Part shown: in pieces, positions 53,987-64,000 of the stretch
Numbering within the stretch: position 1 is the stretch's first letter
Layout: the number at the start of each line of letters is the position of its first letter
Assembly (NCBI GenBank): GCA_964036295.1
Contig: OZ038473.1
Span: 8,959,501 to 9,023,500 of the forward strand
Origin: Plumapathes pennacea
Taxonomy: Eukaryota > Cnidaria > Anthozoa > Antipatharia > Myriopathidae
Reading direction: 5' to 3'
Length of the DNA: 64,000 bases
The notes under the pieces: model-generated
The model's input: the letters and a program-made list of their open reading frames with translations, nothing else
What the model was told of the DNA's origin: nothing
Databases searched by the model: none
Translations under genes and position numbers: made by a program

Positions 53987-54958
53987 TCACTGATGAAGGC
54001 TTCGGCAACATAATTGTCGAAGCTGTTTTATAACCTCAATCCGAATTTCAGGCAGTCGCAAACAGTAAACGAATGGGTTTAAACACGAGTTCAGTAGAAC
54101 AACTGTGAAGAAGAATTCCCAAATGCACTGAGTGAGAGCAGTGCCTCCGACGGCTGAGGAGATTAAGACCACCCAGTGCACGCACAAATATGGCAAGTAG
54201 CAGATGATGAAAAGCACGTAGATCCGCATCATCGCTGATGCTAATAGTTTGTACTCTGCCGTGTTCAGTGTGCTTCCTGCCTGTTTTTGAGCTTGCTCGT
54301 GGGCTTGAGATTGAACCTGTTGGCAGTGGTGACCTCGCAAACGCCGGTATATCTTGATGTAGGCCACAGAAATGACGAGGAAACAACTAAAACAAACAGT
54401 TATCCTAATTATTGAGTTCAAGAGAAAATCCCAGAAACCAGACGATGCATAAAATAGTGACAACGACCAGCTGAAGGTAAGGACGACACAAACTCGCCTG
54501 GTCGTCACAATTTTTTGATATCTGAGATGAAAAAACAGGGCGGCGTATCGGTCCAGACTTATCGCTGTCATGGTGAGTAACGAAACACAAGAGAACAACG
54601 ACGCGGTAAAATAAAACGAAGAGAACAAGAAACAGCGGTGAAGATTGTGAAGATTAATTGCTTTCATGAAGAGAAAAGCAGAAAACTGCGGCTGGACAAC
54701 TAAACCGGCGTCGAGATCTGTCAGCAGAAGAGAGCAAAGCAGAAGCTTGGAAGGAAAGCGAATGGAGGTGACGTGACGCATTGCTAACAGAACCAAGAGG
54801 TTTGTTATAGTTGCTACGAGGGCCAGTGGCACATTTAAAGCAGCGTTCACGAAGTATGGAACAGAACCATCCAATGTCTCAAAATAAACGTTCGGAAAAG
54901 GTGGGCAAAACTGTGAATTGTGTGGCTTTGTTGTCGTGTTGCTGTGGCCGGTCGTCAT
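53987..54958 (-). CDS. GPCR H, class A orphan receptor with a TM6/ECL3 insertion
   Basis: 323 residues from MTTGHSNTTTKPHNSQ. Has DRY (DRYAALFF), CYLP, NPFVY and a CC pair. After TM6 it reads LCVHWVVLISS where paralogues read LCVVLISS, a three-residue insertion at the outer end of TM6. TM3 is distinctive (FSSFYFTASLFSCVSL). The terminus is RSLHQ instead of RNPQQ. Together with A and I it belongs to the more diverged members and lacks the leader insertion. The TTG 13 codons upstream is not a plausible start. Confidence 0.92.
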   Translation of the reverse strand: MTTGHSNTTTKPHNSQFCPPFPNVYFETLDGSVPYFVNAALNVPLALVATITNLLVLLAMRHVTSIRFPSKLLLCSLLLTDLDAGLVVQPQFSAFLFMKAINLHNLHRCFLFSSFYFTASLFSCVSLLTMTAISLDRYAALFFHLRYQKIVTTRRVCVVLTFSWSLSLFYASSGFWDFLLNSIIRITVCFSCFLVISVAYIKIYRRLRGHHCQQVQSQAHEQAQKQAGSTLNTAEYKLLASAMMRIYVLFIICYLPYLCVHWVVLISSAVGGTALTQCIWEFFFTVVLLNSCLNPFVYCLRLPEIRIEVIKQLRQLCCRSLHQ

Positions 54959-57089
54959 GTTAAACAACGAAATACCCGCAAGACTGTTAGGTAACAACTT
55001 CTTGTGATCTGTAATCGCCGAAATCGATATCCTTGTGTCGTCAGCAGAGCTGTTGCTATACTTGCGATGTTGCTCCGCACTCAGAAAGATGGCGAAGTGT
55101 TGGTCACTTGCTACTCTGACACCTGAATCGAACTAATTAAATTAATTTAAAAACCATTAGCAAAGTAGGTGTACTTTGTGTATTTATGACAAGCCGTTTA
55201 AAAACGAGTTAACTTAATTAGACACTCGATATGTGACAAGTGCGTTCGCTGTGTTTGTACTAACTAATAGTTCATTAGAGAATTCAGAATGTCTTTATCA
55301 AATACGCGGTAATATTGTTAAGGCTTATAGCTTGTGGAGTCGTGTAAATAGATACTAATGCAAACTACAACTATATTACTATGATATCCTAGTTTGCATT
55401 TAACTTTAAACAAAACGAGTCAATGAATTCAAGTATATATAAAATCATCGTTTATAAAAGTTGGTAGTCGAAACGGACGCGACTGCAAGTTTAAGATATT
55501 TAAGTGTCTCCAATTAAGGCTGAGTTAATGTTCAAGATCAAACAAGTGACGATGATGTTTTTTTTTTGTTGTTTTTTTTTTGCAATGCGGATTGGTGTGT
55601 TCTTCAGTCATTAAAACCACTTGCAAATTGGGCCTCGTTTATATTTTCACCAGCCCATGCTCGCGCTATAAATGGAAATCCTCTTGGACTTTGTGCAATA
55701 TTTCTTTTGCTCGCGTGGATTTAGAGTCCCGAAATAAGTGGGCTTGTTAATTTATTATTAATTGACTTTGTGGAGCAAAATAACAGGTGATATGCAAGTT
55801 TCTCATTTTGATCTATTTGCCTATAAATTAGAGATCAGTTTGCAAGTTCCGCAACCATAAGGGCAACTGTCAGATAAAAACAAAGCATTTGCATCAAGTT
55901 TCAATGTTTCCGCTCCAAGTAGGCGCCGATGGTCCAAAGTTCGTCAATAAATAATGTTTTGTAGTGAATTTTATAATTTTTTGTGACCGCTGTCTCTGTT
56001 TGCCGTGAATGACATTTTGTTTTCGTTAGTGCACGATTCCGTCACAAACACTTTTTACCAGTGAGGTGCAAACAGCCCTATTTTACTGAGCAATATATGT
56101 TGAGCAATGTGCCCTAAAAGCTAATAACCAATCATTTTAAACAAATTTAAATTTATAGTGGATCTGTGCACATGTATTTTATATTTTGCACCTTCCTTCC
56201 TAATTTTACTTTCTGATCGTTTAAAATTTCTTACAGTCATTCCACGTAATGTGTTAGTGTTTAGCTAATTTTAGCCATGTCAGTTGAGCTTCTTTGCACT
56301 TCCGTGAAAAGTAGAGTTGAACTGTGCAGTTTTCTGTTAGTATTTCCTGAATTCATCAGCGTATAATTAAAATAGCAGATATTTGGAAACGCAACCCTTT
56401 TTGAGAACCGTTTTATTTGTTTACTCGCATAATAAGGAATGTTTAACTCTCCCTGGTGGAAAATAATAAATACTCTTAAGAGCTTTAGCCGGTATTGCTG
56501 TGAATATTTAATTTTTAATAGCTGGTGGTCTAAATCGGCACTGGATATGTGACAGACTTAACCTGGTGAACAGTCCACTGAGAAGTCTGTAAGTTCCGAG
56601 AAATCCAGAGGACCTAACACCTGTTACTGTTTTAGTTGAGACTTTGGACACTTCTATCCATGCCTCGTGAACTCTGCAAATACGTTAAATGAAAATTTAC
56701 CGTTATTTGAATGCGCTGTTGCTAAGTTGCATCACACTGAGAGAGATGGCAAAATTTTGGACTCTTGCATGATAGGCTCTTACACCTGAGTTAAACTAAT
56801 TAAATCGATTAAACCATTATTTAAAAATATAGTTTCTCTTTTGTCGGTGCCACTGTGAATGACAAGCTTCATACCTTGATAAAAACTATTTGATTTAAAT
56901 AGACACTCTGTATGTGACAAGTGTGGCCGCTCAGTTTGTAATTGTCAACAGTTCATTAGAGTCAGAATGTCTTTATTTATACACTATAATTACTGAAGCT
57001 TATAGCTTGTGGAGCCGCGTAAATACCTACAACTATAATAGTACACTATACTGTTTGCATTTAACTATAATCAAATAGGTTATGGCATT
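54959..57089. other. 5' flank of GPCR H and an eroded array relic
   Basis: No gene. To about 56470 it follows the usual intergenic repeat. 56680-57050 is a diverged copy of a receptor 5' flank (ACACTGAGAGAGATGGCAAA, CTGAGTTAAACTAATTAAAT) with no receptor attached, implying a further lost member. Confidence 0.6.
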
Positions 57090-57225
57090 CAGGTTGGGAG
57101 GCGAGATTGACGTGAATTCGCGGAGTATGAGGTGCTGAAGCGGGAGATTTGCATGAGTTCGTGTGAGATGAGGTGCGGAGGTGGAAAATTGTCGTGAGTT
57201 CGCGGGAGATTGACGTTAGTTTTCC
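57090..57225. repeat. Purine-rich minisatellite, short relative of 30795-30970
   Basis: Two to three degenerate units with GGGAGATTTGCATGAGTTCG and GAGATGAGGTGCGGAGG. Confidence 0.6.
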
Positions 57226-57712
57226 CGTGAAAAGAAGATGTAAACTGTGCAGTTTTCTGTTAGTATTTCCCGAGGTCATCAGCGTAAAAAAGGCAGATAT
57301 TTGGAAACACATCTGTTTTTGAAAACCGTTTCATGTGTTTTTAATTATTCAGAGGAATAACAAAAGCATTTATGACAATAAGACATTTTTAATATACCTT
57401 AGTGAAAAATAACAAATAGTGATAACAAATATAGTTTTACTGGAAAAAAGCCTCATAAAGTATACATACAAAAAATACGAGTTATTGAGCGCTCTTCAGG
57501 AAGTTGAAATTTTCTCGTGACCTAGAAAAAAACTAAAGGTTGCAATAGCAACCTGTTTCAATTCAAGTCTCCTCTCTAATAAACTTCAAGTTTCACAGTT
57601 CCAAAATCATTCATGTGGACTTGTCTTGTGGTTGTTGTAAACCTCGAGTCATTTTCGGTTCTTTTAATGTTCTTTTTCTCACATTAAGTGATCAGTGCGT
57701 CTTACCGCGGGT

Positions 57713-58675
57713 TCACTGCTGAGGGTTTCGACAACATAATTGTCGAAGCTGTTTCATAACTTTAATCCGAATTTCAGGCAGTCGCAAGCAGTAGAAGAAC
57801 GGTTTTAAACACGAGTTTAATAGAACAACTGTGTAGGAGAATTCCCAAATACATAGAGTGAGAGCAGTGTATCCGACGGCTGAGGAGATTAAGACCACGC
57901 ACAAGAGTGGCAAATAGCAGATGGTGAAAAATACGTAGATCCACATCATGGCAGATGCTGTTCGTTTGTACTTCTCCATGTTCAGTGTACTTCCTGCTTG
58001 TTGTTGAGCTTGGTCGTGGGCTTGAGGTTGAACCTGTTGGCCGTGGTGACCTCGCAAACGCCGGTAAATCTTGATGTAGATCACAGAAATGACGAGGAAA
58101 CAACTAGAAATACCAGTTATCAAAAGAACTGAGTACAAAAGAACATTCCAGAAAATAGACGGTGCAAAAAATAGTGAACACGACCAAATAAAGGTAAGGA
58201 CTGCACAAACTCGCCTGGTCGTCACAATCTGTTGATATTTGAGATAGAAAAACAAGGCAGTGTATCGGTCCAGACTTATTGCTACCATGGTGAGCACTGA
58301 AGCACTGCCGAACAACAATGCAGTGTAAAATATCGAATGAAACAGGAAACACCGGTGAACACTATGAGTATTAAATGCTTTCATGAAGAGAAAAGCAGAA
58401 AACTGAGGCTGGACAACTAAACCGGCGCCAAGATCTGTCAGCAGAAGAGAGCAGAGCAGAAGCTTGGAAGGAAAGCGAATGGAGGTGACGTGACGCATTG
58501 CTAACAGAACCAACAGGTTTGTGATAGTTGCTACAAGGGCCAGTGGCACATTCAAAGCAGCGTTTATGAGGTATGGAATAGAACTGCCCAAAGTCTCAAA
58601 AGTAACATTCGGGAAAGTAGGGCAAAAGTCAGTATTGTCCGAGTTGCTGGTCGTGTTGCTGTGGCCGGCCGTCAT
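57713..58675 (-). CDS. GPCR I, class A orphan receptor with altered NPxxY
   Basis: 320 residues from MTAGHSNTTSN. DRY and CYLP are present. TM7 reads SCLKPFFY, so the asparagine of NPxxY (position 7.49) is lysine, a change that usually disturbs class A activation. The third loop and C-terminus match gene B. The open frame runs 51 codons further upstream without an ATG and is conserved in part with A and H (SAITDHKKFSS); it is read here as leader because its only start would be TTG. The N-terminal region is the most diverged of the set. Confidence 0.9.
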   Translation of the reverse strand: MTAGHSNTTSNSDNTDFCPTFPNVTFETLGSSIPYLINAALNVPLALVATITNLLVLLAMRHVTSIRFPSKLLLCSLLLTDLGAGLVVQPQFSAFLFMKAFNTHSVHRCFLFHSIFYTALLFGSASVLTMVAISLDRYTALFFYLKYQQIVTTRRVCAVLTFIWSCSLFFAPSIFWNVLLYSVLLITGISSCFLVISVIYIKIYRRLRGHHGQQVQPQAHDQAQQQAGSTLNMEKYKRTASAMMWIYVFFTICYLPLLCVVLISSAVGYTALTLCIWEFSYTVVLLNSCLKPFFYCLRLPEIRIKVMKQLRQLCCRNPQQ

Positions 58676-59432
58676 GTTAAACAAAATACCCACAAAGCTG
58701 TCGGACGAAAACTTCTTGTGATCTGTAATCGCCGAAGTCGATATCCTTGTGTCGTCAGCAGAGCTGTTGCTCACTTGCTTTGTTGCTCCGCACTCAGAAA
58801 GATGGCGAAGTGTTGAACACTTGCTCAATCTGACACCTGAATTGAACTAATTAAATCAATTTAAAAACCATTAGCAAAGTAGATCTACTTTGTCTGTTAA
58901 TGACAAGCTTCATTTCGTTTAATAACGAGTTAACTTAAATAGACACTCGATATGTGACAGGTGTGGTCGCTGTGTTTGTACTCACTAATACTTCATTAGA
59001 GAATTCAGAATGCCGTTATTAAGCACGGTAATATTGTTAAGGCTTATAGCTTGTGGGGTAAATAGATAGTAATGCTAACTACAGCTATATTACTATGTTA
59101 TACTAGTTTTCGTTTAACTATAAGCAAGACGAGTCAATAAATTCAAGTATATATAGATTCATCGTTTATAAAAGATGGTAGTCGAAATGGACGCGAGTGT
59201 AAATTTAAAATATTTAAATGTCTCCAATTAAGGCTGAGTGTTCAAGATCAAACAAGTGACGATGACGTTTCTTTCGCAATGCGGATTGGTGTGTTTTTAA
59301 ATAATTAAAACACCAGCCCATACTCACGCTGGAAGTTGGAATCGTTTTGATTCGTAGAATTTCTGCAATATTTCTTTTGCTCGCGTGAATTTAGAATCCC
59401 GAAATACGAAACAAGTGAGTTTATTAATTTTT
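58676..59432. other. 5' flank of GPCR I
   Basis: No gene. A-type leader, then the usual intergenic blocks, more diverged than elsewhere, until the insertion at 59433. Confidence 0.6.
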
Positions 59433-60474
59433 GTGTCTACTGCTTCAAAGAAGCTGTAGACACTATGCTATCGACTCTGTAATGTAATGTTATGTAAGAA
59501 TCGACAAATGGTCACTCGTGATTATCCGGGACCAATGAGAAGCATAAATGGTTAGTTCGTGAAGTCGAGACGATTTCCGACCGTATATTAACTGTACTGA
59601 TTGGCCGGAATTTTAGCCGACTGAAACAACGAAGGCTGACGACAAAACCCATGCTGTCGCGTCGCGAAGTTCTTGTGAGCGGTGTCTTAAGTTTACCTCA
59701 AATCGCAGGTTTTGAAAATATGTATGCCGAAAACGCTCGAATAAAAGGTTCTGGCCAGTACTATGCATCGCCCGATTTTCCTGACGAACTGTGTACAGTA
59801 TGACAATACGTTGCAACGGTACGTAAATCGACCAGTCATTATTTTGTGTCGATGTTTCGGTCGGCAGAGACAGTACAGTAAAATGTGAAGCATCTATGAA
59901 TCTTCCAATGGTCATTCACGTACGAGTTGAAATAAATATATATTTTAGTTGAGCCTAGTTGTGCTTGTTACTGATTTGATTTGGTCGTGACGGCTTTGAA
60001 GTGAAATGTTTACAAAAACTGTCAATGGAAACAGTGACTGAATAGGCATATTTCCTAGGAATGGTTAAGTCTGCATCCTCAAGCACCTTCATCTCGGGGA
60101 ACCTATATTTCTCCAGTAGTTCAGTTTCGCCTCGCGACGCTCTCGGAGTCGAGGTAACGCAAGTGCTTCCTTGTGTTGATCCGAGTTTTGATCTGTGAAA
60201 TGCCTTCAATGTCTGGGTATCGTTCTCTCTGTTCCTGCATTAAGTGTGTACGTTTTACCAATTCTTAAATTCTCCCAGTTTCCCCAGAAAAGAATCGTTT
60301 CTTATTGAACAGTTTTAGCGTAAACACAGATGCGATGCGACATTCTGGCAACGGGCCAGCTGATTCAAGCTAACGGTAATATGTCACAAATCATTTTGTA
60401 GTGCAAGAGGAGTGCCTAGTGGCAAATGCCATTTCTTCGTGCTAAAAAAATAGAAGAACAAATGCAGTAGACAC
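59433..60474. mobile_element. Probable 1.04-kb DNA element in the array flank
   Basis: Interrupts the intergenic repeat between TTTATTAATTTTT and GATTTTGTGGAACAAAA. Ends are short inverted repeats, GTGTCTACTGC and GCAGTAGACAC. The left end forms a hairpin at 59433-59463 (GTGTCTACTGCTTC against GAAGCTGTAGACAC). Minus-strand frames inside (e.g. 60209-59955) show no known domain. Confidence 0.5.
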
Positions 60475-60960
60475 ATGCACCTCACAGGTGCCTATTTTTG
60501 ATTTTGTGGAACAAAATGAAAAATGCTGTAGGTGATATGCAAGTTATTTATTTTGATCTATTTGCCTATAAATTAGAGATAATTTTGCAAGTTCCGCAAC
60601 CATAAGGGCAACTGTCAGGTAAAACAAAGCATTTGCATGAAACTCCATATGTTTGTCCAAGGAGGCGGCGGATGGTTCCAAGTTCGTTAACAAAAAAGGG
60701 TTTTGTACTGAACTTTATAACATTTTATGTCCGTTTTCTTTGTTTGCCGCGAATGGCATTATTTTTGTTAGTGCACGATTCTGTCACAAACACTTTAGTA
60801 ACCTTCCGGTGACACCAGTGAGGTGTAAACAGCCCTATTTTACTATACAATATTTAAAGAGCATTGTACTCTAAAAGCCACTAACCCATCATTTTACACG
60901 ACTTCTATCTTATGTTGTATCACCGCACATTTATATTTTACTTCTTTCCTTTTTGTCACA
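60475..60960. repeat. Eroded GPCR intergenic repeat
   Basis: Last recognisable array sequence (GCAAGTTCCGCAACCATAAG, GTTTGTCCAAGGAGGCGGC, TAGTGCACGATTCTGTCACA). No receptor follows. Confidence 0.65.
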
Positions 60961-61403
60961 TTTTTGGTTATCTTTTGACTTTTGGAGTCTTCGCCCGCCA
61001 TTTGAGTGACTACGGAGTTTCAGTCATTGGGCGCACTTGTCCATGACAAACTTGGGATCATAACTATTTTGGCTTTTATGCAATTCCTATGAAACTTTGA
61101 GAAACGTTGCAGCTATCATTCAGCAATAATGTGATAGAATTCGATCTAACTGTGGAAAAATTCAGTAATGATATAGCTTAAGTGGACCGCACTTCTTGAA
61201 CAAAATTGCACTCATTGAAAATTTTTGCTGGTATATTTTTGTAAAATTTCTGAAATCAGCTTATTTTGACTTCTATATACACACCTTAACCAAGTTTCAG
61301 AAAAATTGTTGGAGCAGAAGAGCGGAGGTAATAAAGTCATCAAAATTTCGCCATGAATTTTTCTTCTGCTCCGACGATTTTGAGTTTTCCTTCTTCTCCG
61401 ACG
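60961..61403. other. No gene seen
   Basis: Unique-looking, AT-rich. The plus frame at 61196-61426 runs into the adjacent repeat and shows no motif. Confidence 0.35.
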
Positions 61404-61628
61404 ACTCGCGCAGCGCTCGTTCGTAAAATATTGTTTTTACCACAACACACTAGTTTCTCGCTCTCTGATTAGTCGATTTACAGTGGTAAATAAAAGTCCA
61501 GACAAGCTGACGCCAGCTGACGCCAGCGTTTCATGCTTTGCAGCGAAATACAACGAAACTTTCCTGTATATTTCTATACCACTCGAAAATAGAATTCATA
61601 TTTTCTCGCCGCTCTGTAATATCCTTCA
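61404..61628. mobile_element. MITE-like element, longer family member
   Basis: Starts near GCTCGTTCGTAAAATATTGT and ends near CGCCGCTCTGTAATATCC. The middle (from TAGTTTCTCGC to ACAACGAAACTTTCCTGTAT) is the reverse complement of 5465-5635; the ends match 4530-4610. These two WDR11 intron repeats are therefore fragments of this element type. Confidence 0.65.
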
Positions 61629-62968
61629 TATAAATTGGAGATGTGGCAAATTTATTACTGTTGTTATTTACTACTACTTTCCCATCACCACGTAAACAAA
61701 TAATATATGAAATAATAATAACTTCAAAATTCATGAATATCCAAATGCTTGTTGACAATTTTGAAATACAAGCCCAAGTTTAGACGCCGCTCTTCACGTA
61801 CAACCACCTTGGATCCCAGAGGTTTTATTAATTTCTGTTCATGGAGTCGCACAGAAAAGCTCTGGGACCAGAGAAGCACCGAACCCAATGCAAACGAGAA
61901 AAAAAAAAAGCATTTTTTGAGTTCGTTTGCATTAGCTTCGGGCATGCGAGGAGCAGTTTTAATTATCGTTGTCAAATGTTTAAAATTGTCCTCGCTGCCA
62001 TCAAAATTGATCTCCAAACGGAGATAATACCCCAGATCCCGAAAGGCGACGTTTTGCTCTGTAGGTACTTTAATACTAATTTGTGCTTCCTTTGTCCCAT
62101 TTCAAGTCGCTATTCAAGTCATGGTATTCCTGAATATGTCAGACCTTTATACTATCATTATCGGCCAAAATAAGGTTTGCAATGCAGCGATTGTCATACT
62201 TTAAGGCATTGGTTTTCAATATAGGTTGTTTGATTCTTTTTTCGTTTGTCCTTTTTTTATTTTTTTTTATACGGATCACCAGGTAGTGATATATTTATAG
62301 CTTGTAAATTAGTATCAGTAGTTCTTTCAGTCCCTTTCAGAACTGAGACGTCACCGAGTGACATACGCGGGTTCAACCTTCTCGCACGTGACTTATTGTT
62401 TTAAAAAGCACTGATAAATACACTTTGTCAGTTGAATTGTGACTTTACTGGGAAATCTCGGAAAGAGAGTCGGGGCTTTTGTCAAGAACTTCATAGAGGT
62501 ACATGTTGCTGCAGTTCAGTTGAAGGCTGAAGCTACATTCAAATCGTGGTTATACTATAGAATACTATCGTACTAGAATTTATCGAAATAATTCTGATTT
62601 GTTTTGCTCAAAATATTTATCGTGTTTTTGTTGTATCAACGTTTGTTATTTGCAAAAGGAAAATATCGAGGATTGACTGAGCGGGCCTACAGGTTCAGGT
62701 GCGAGGTGAGCGAACAAACGCAGTTTTATGTTTCGACTAAGAGAACCGATTTTAAAAGCGCCGTTCCGATACTGAGGAAAACGAAATTTCATTTAACGTA
62801 GCTTAACTTTATAATACCACCTTCGATATCTCAACAATTCATAAAGAAAATTAAAAAATAGACTAATCAAACAAGTAACTAGCAAAAAATTATTATACTG
62901 TAATATAAAATATATGATACAGTATTATTATGTTGAACTATCCTAATTGTGCTAAACTATCCTACCCT
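61629..62968. other. No gene seen
   Basis: Contains a short repeat (GTTATTTACTACTACTT) shared with 25540-25620. Frames near 61749-62173 overlap on both strands and have no recognisable motif. Confidence 0.35.
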
Positions 62969-63110
62969 TGATGTATATACACGAACCTTGATGTTTATAT
63001 ACAGATCCTAATTTATATATAGACACAAATCCTGATGTGTGTATACAAATCTTGACGTATATATACCGATTTTACATATATGAATGTTGATGTATATATA
63101 CCAATCTTGT
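62969..63110. repeat. AT-rich tandem repeat of about 27 bp
   Basis: Five degenerate units with CTTGATGTATATAC-type cores (e.g. CCTTGATGTTTATATACAGA, CTTGACGTATATATACCGA). Confidence 0.65.
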
Positions 63111-64000
63111 TGTTTTGTCCCTCTTATGACAAGCATAACTTTTACTTTCCGAAGTAAGTGACTCAGTCGGATTGAGGATCCGGTTTCTGAGTGAGACTGT
63201 TAGTTTGTGACAAAAATCGTTGTCGGTTTTATTTCGAGTTTCAGCTAATTCCTACCGTCACTTACACAAAAACTCAAACATTTTTGCAAGTTTGGCAAAA
63301 GAGATAAATATATCGGCTAACAAGTTAACCATGATGCTACAATGTCTCGTTTGTATAATCCACAGAACTCTACTAGAGTCTTCAGTTGTGGTCTGCAACT
63401 TGCTTCTCTCTTTGTGATCAGTTAAATCTGTGCGTTAGGACTAGGAATATAGAGTTATATTTAAGGCTTTATTAGTATATGCCCTAAAGTAGACACCTGT
63501 TTTGGTGGATGTTATGTAATTTGTGCTTTCCAATGGACAAAATAGCTGTTCCGCGGGGAAAACGTTATTTTTGGCTCGGGAGTATCCCTGCCTCCTCCAC
63601 AGGCTCTTCCTTGATCAGTTCTATTAGAGTGGAGCGCTAGGAAGTTGTTACCAATCCAAACGTAAGACAGCCACGGGGTTTTGTCCGTTATCCCTTTGGA
63701 TACAACAGCAGACGGTATAGTGGCTACGACAAGTTTAACATTTGTTGTATTCACAGTTTAGTTTCAGCAATGCTATTTCCGCTTTTTTGTGTTTCAGGAC
63801 CTTACGTTGGTCCCTAGCAGAACCACGATATGTTTTACTACATTTGGAAGGTGGGCTTTTTTTTGTTAGTTTCATACAAGAGAGAGATAGAATAAAGGGT
63901 TTGCACGGCGGCCATGTTGGATGGCAGAAACAAGGAAATATTTTTCCATAACAATAGCATTTCTTTCCCAGAAGAACTGATTTCTATTGTTCCCGCCATC
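63111..64000. other. No gene seen
   Basis: Short frames only; none has a recognisable motif or clear splice context. A gene edge beyond the window cannot be excluded. Confidence 0.35.

Noticed and set aside
57713-58828. Longer GPCR I protein with 51 extra N-terminal residues
   Set aside because: The upstream extension begins at TTG and contains no ATG; the same holds for GTG or TTG extensions of A and H.
61749-62173. Overlapping frames on both strands near 62 kb
   Set aside because: Both strands are open over the same AT-rich text and neither shows a known domain.

Overview
The window is eukaryotic nuclear DNA, most likely from an anthozoan cnidarian such as a stony coral. Three things suggest this: an intron-rich conserved metazoan gene, a tandem expansion of single-exon rhodopsin-class GPCRs, and a dense load of short palindromic DNA transposons (MITEs, foldback elements). 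The assignment is inference from gene content; no organism-specific marker is present.

Layout. 1-670: upstream region. 671-23276 (+): a complete WDR11 gene rebuilt here as 27 coding exons whose lengths sum to 3762 nt (1253 residues plus stop) with every splice phase consistent; its introns hold minisatellites and at least ten MITE or foldback insertions. 23277-26722: mostly featureless, with one tRNA-like sequence. 26723-58675 (-): a GPCR array with seven intact single-exon genes (here called A, B, C, D, F, H, I), two truncated pseudogenes (E, G) and four copies of one deletion relic of the last transmembrane helix. The intergenic DNA is itself duplicated. 40480-49686: a 9.2-kb foreign block that interrupts a GPCR intergenic repeat. 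58676-64000: array flank, a 1-kb probable DNA element, a MITE and AT-rich repeats; no gene recognised.

The foreign block is the most unusual part. On the minus strand it has a spliced Ginger/GIN1-like integrase (zinc-binding H2C2 plus rve core) that stops before the third catalytic acid, followed after 47 nt by a compact six-exon gene of unknown family (176 aa). On the plus strand it has a frameshifted Cys/His-rich exon and, 5.7 kb further on, a C2H2-finger family exon broken by one extra T. Two arrays of GC-rich palindromic units flank the minus-strand pair, and a 37-39 bp inverted repeat lies near the block's edges.

How it works together. WDR11 is a housekeeping trafficking gene unrelated to its neighbours. 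The GPCR array looks like recent birth-and-death evolution by unequal exchange, deletion, gene conversion (gene B is a 5'-C-type/3'-I-type chimera) and transposon insertion. Functions beyond family level cannot be read from the sequence.
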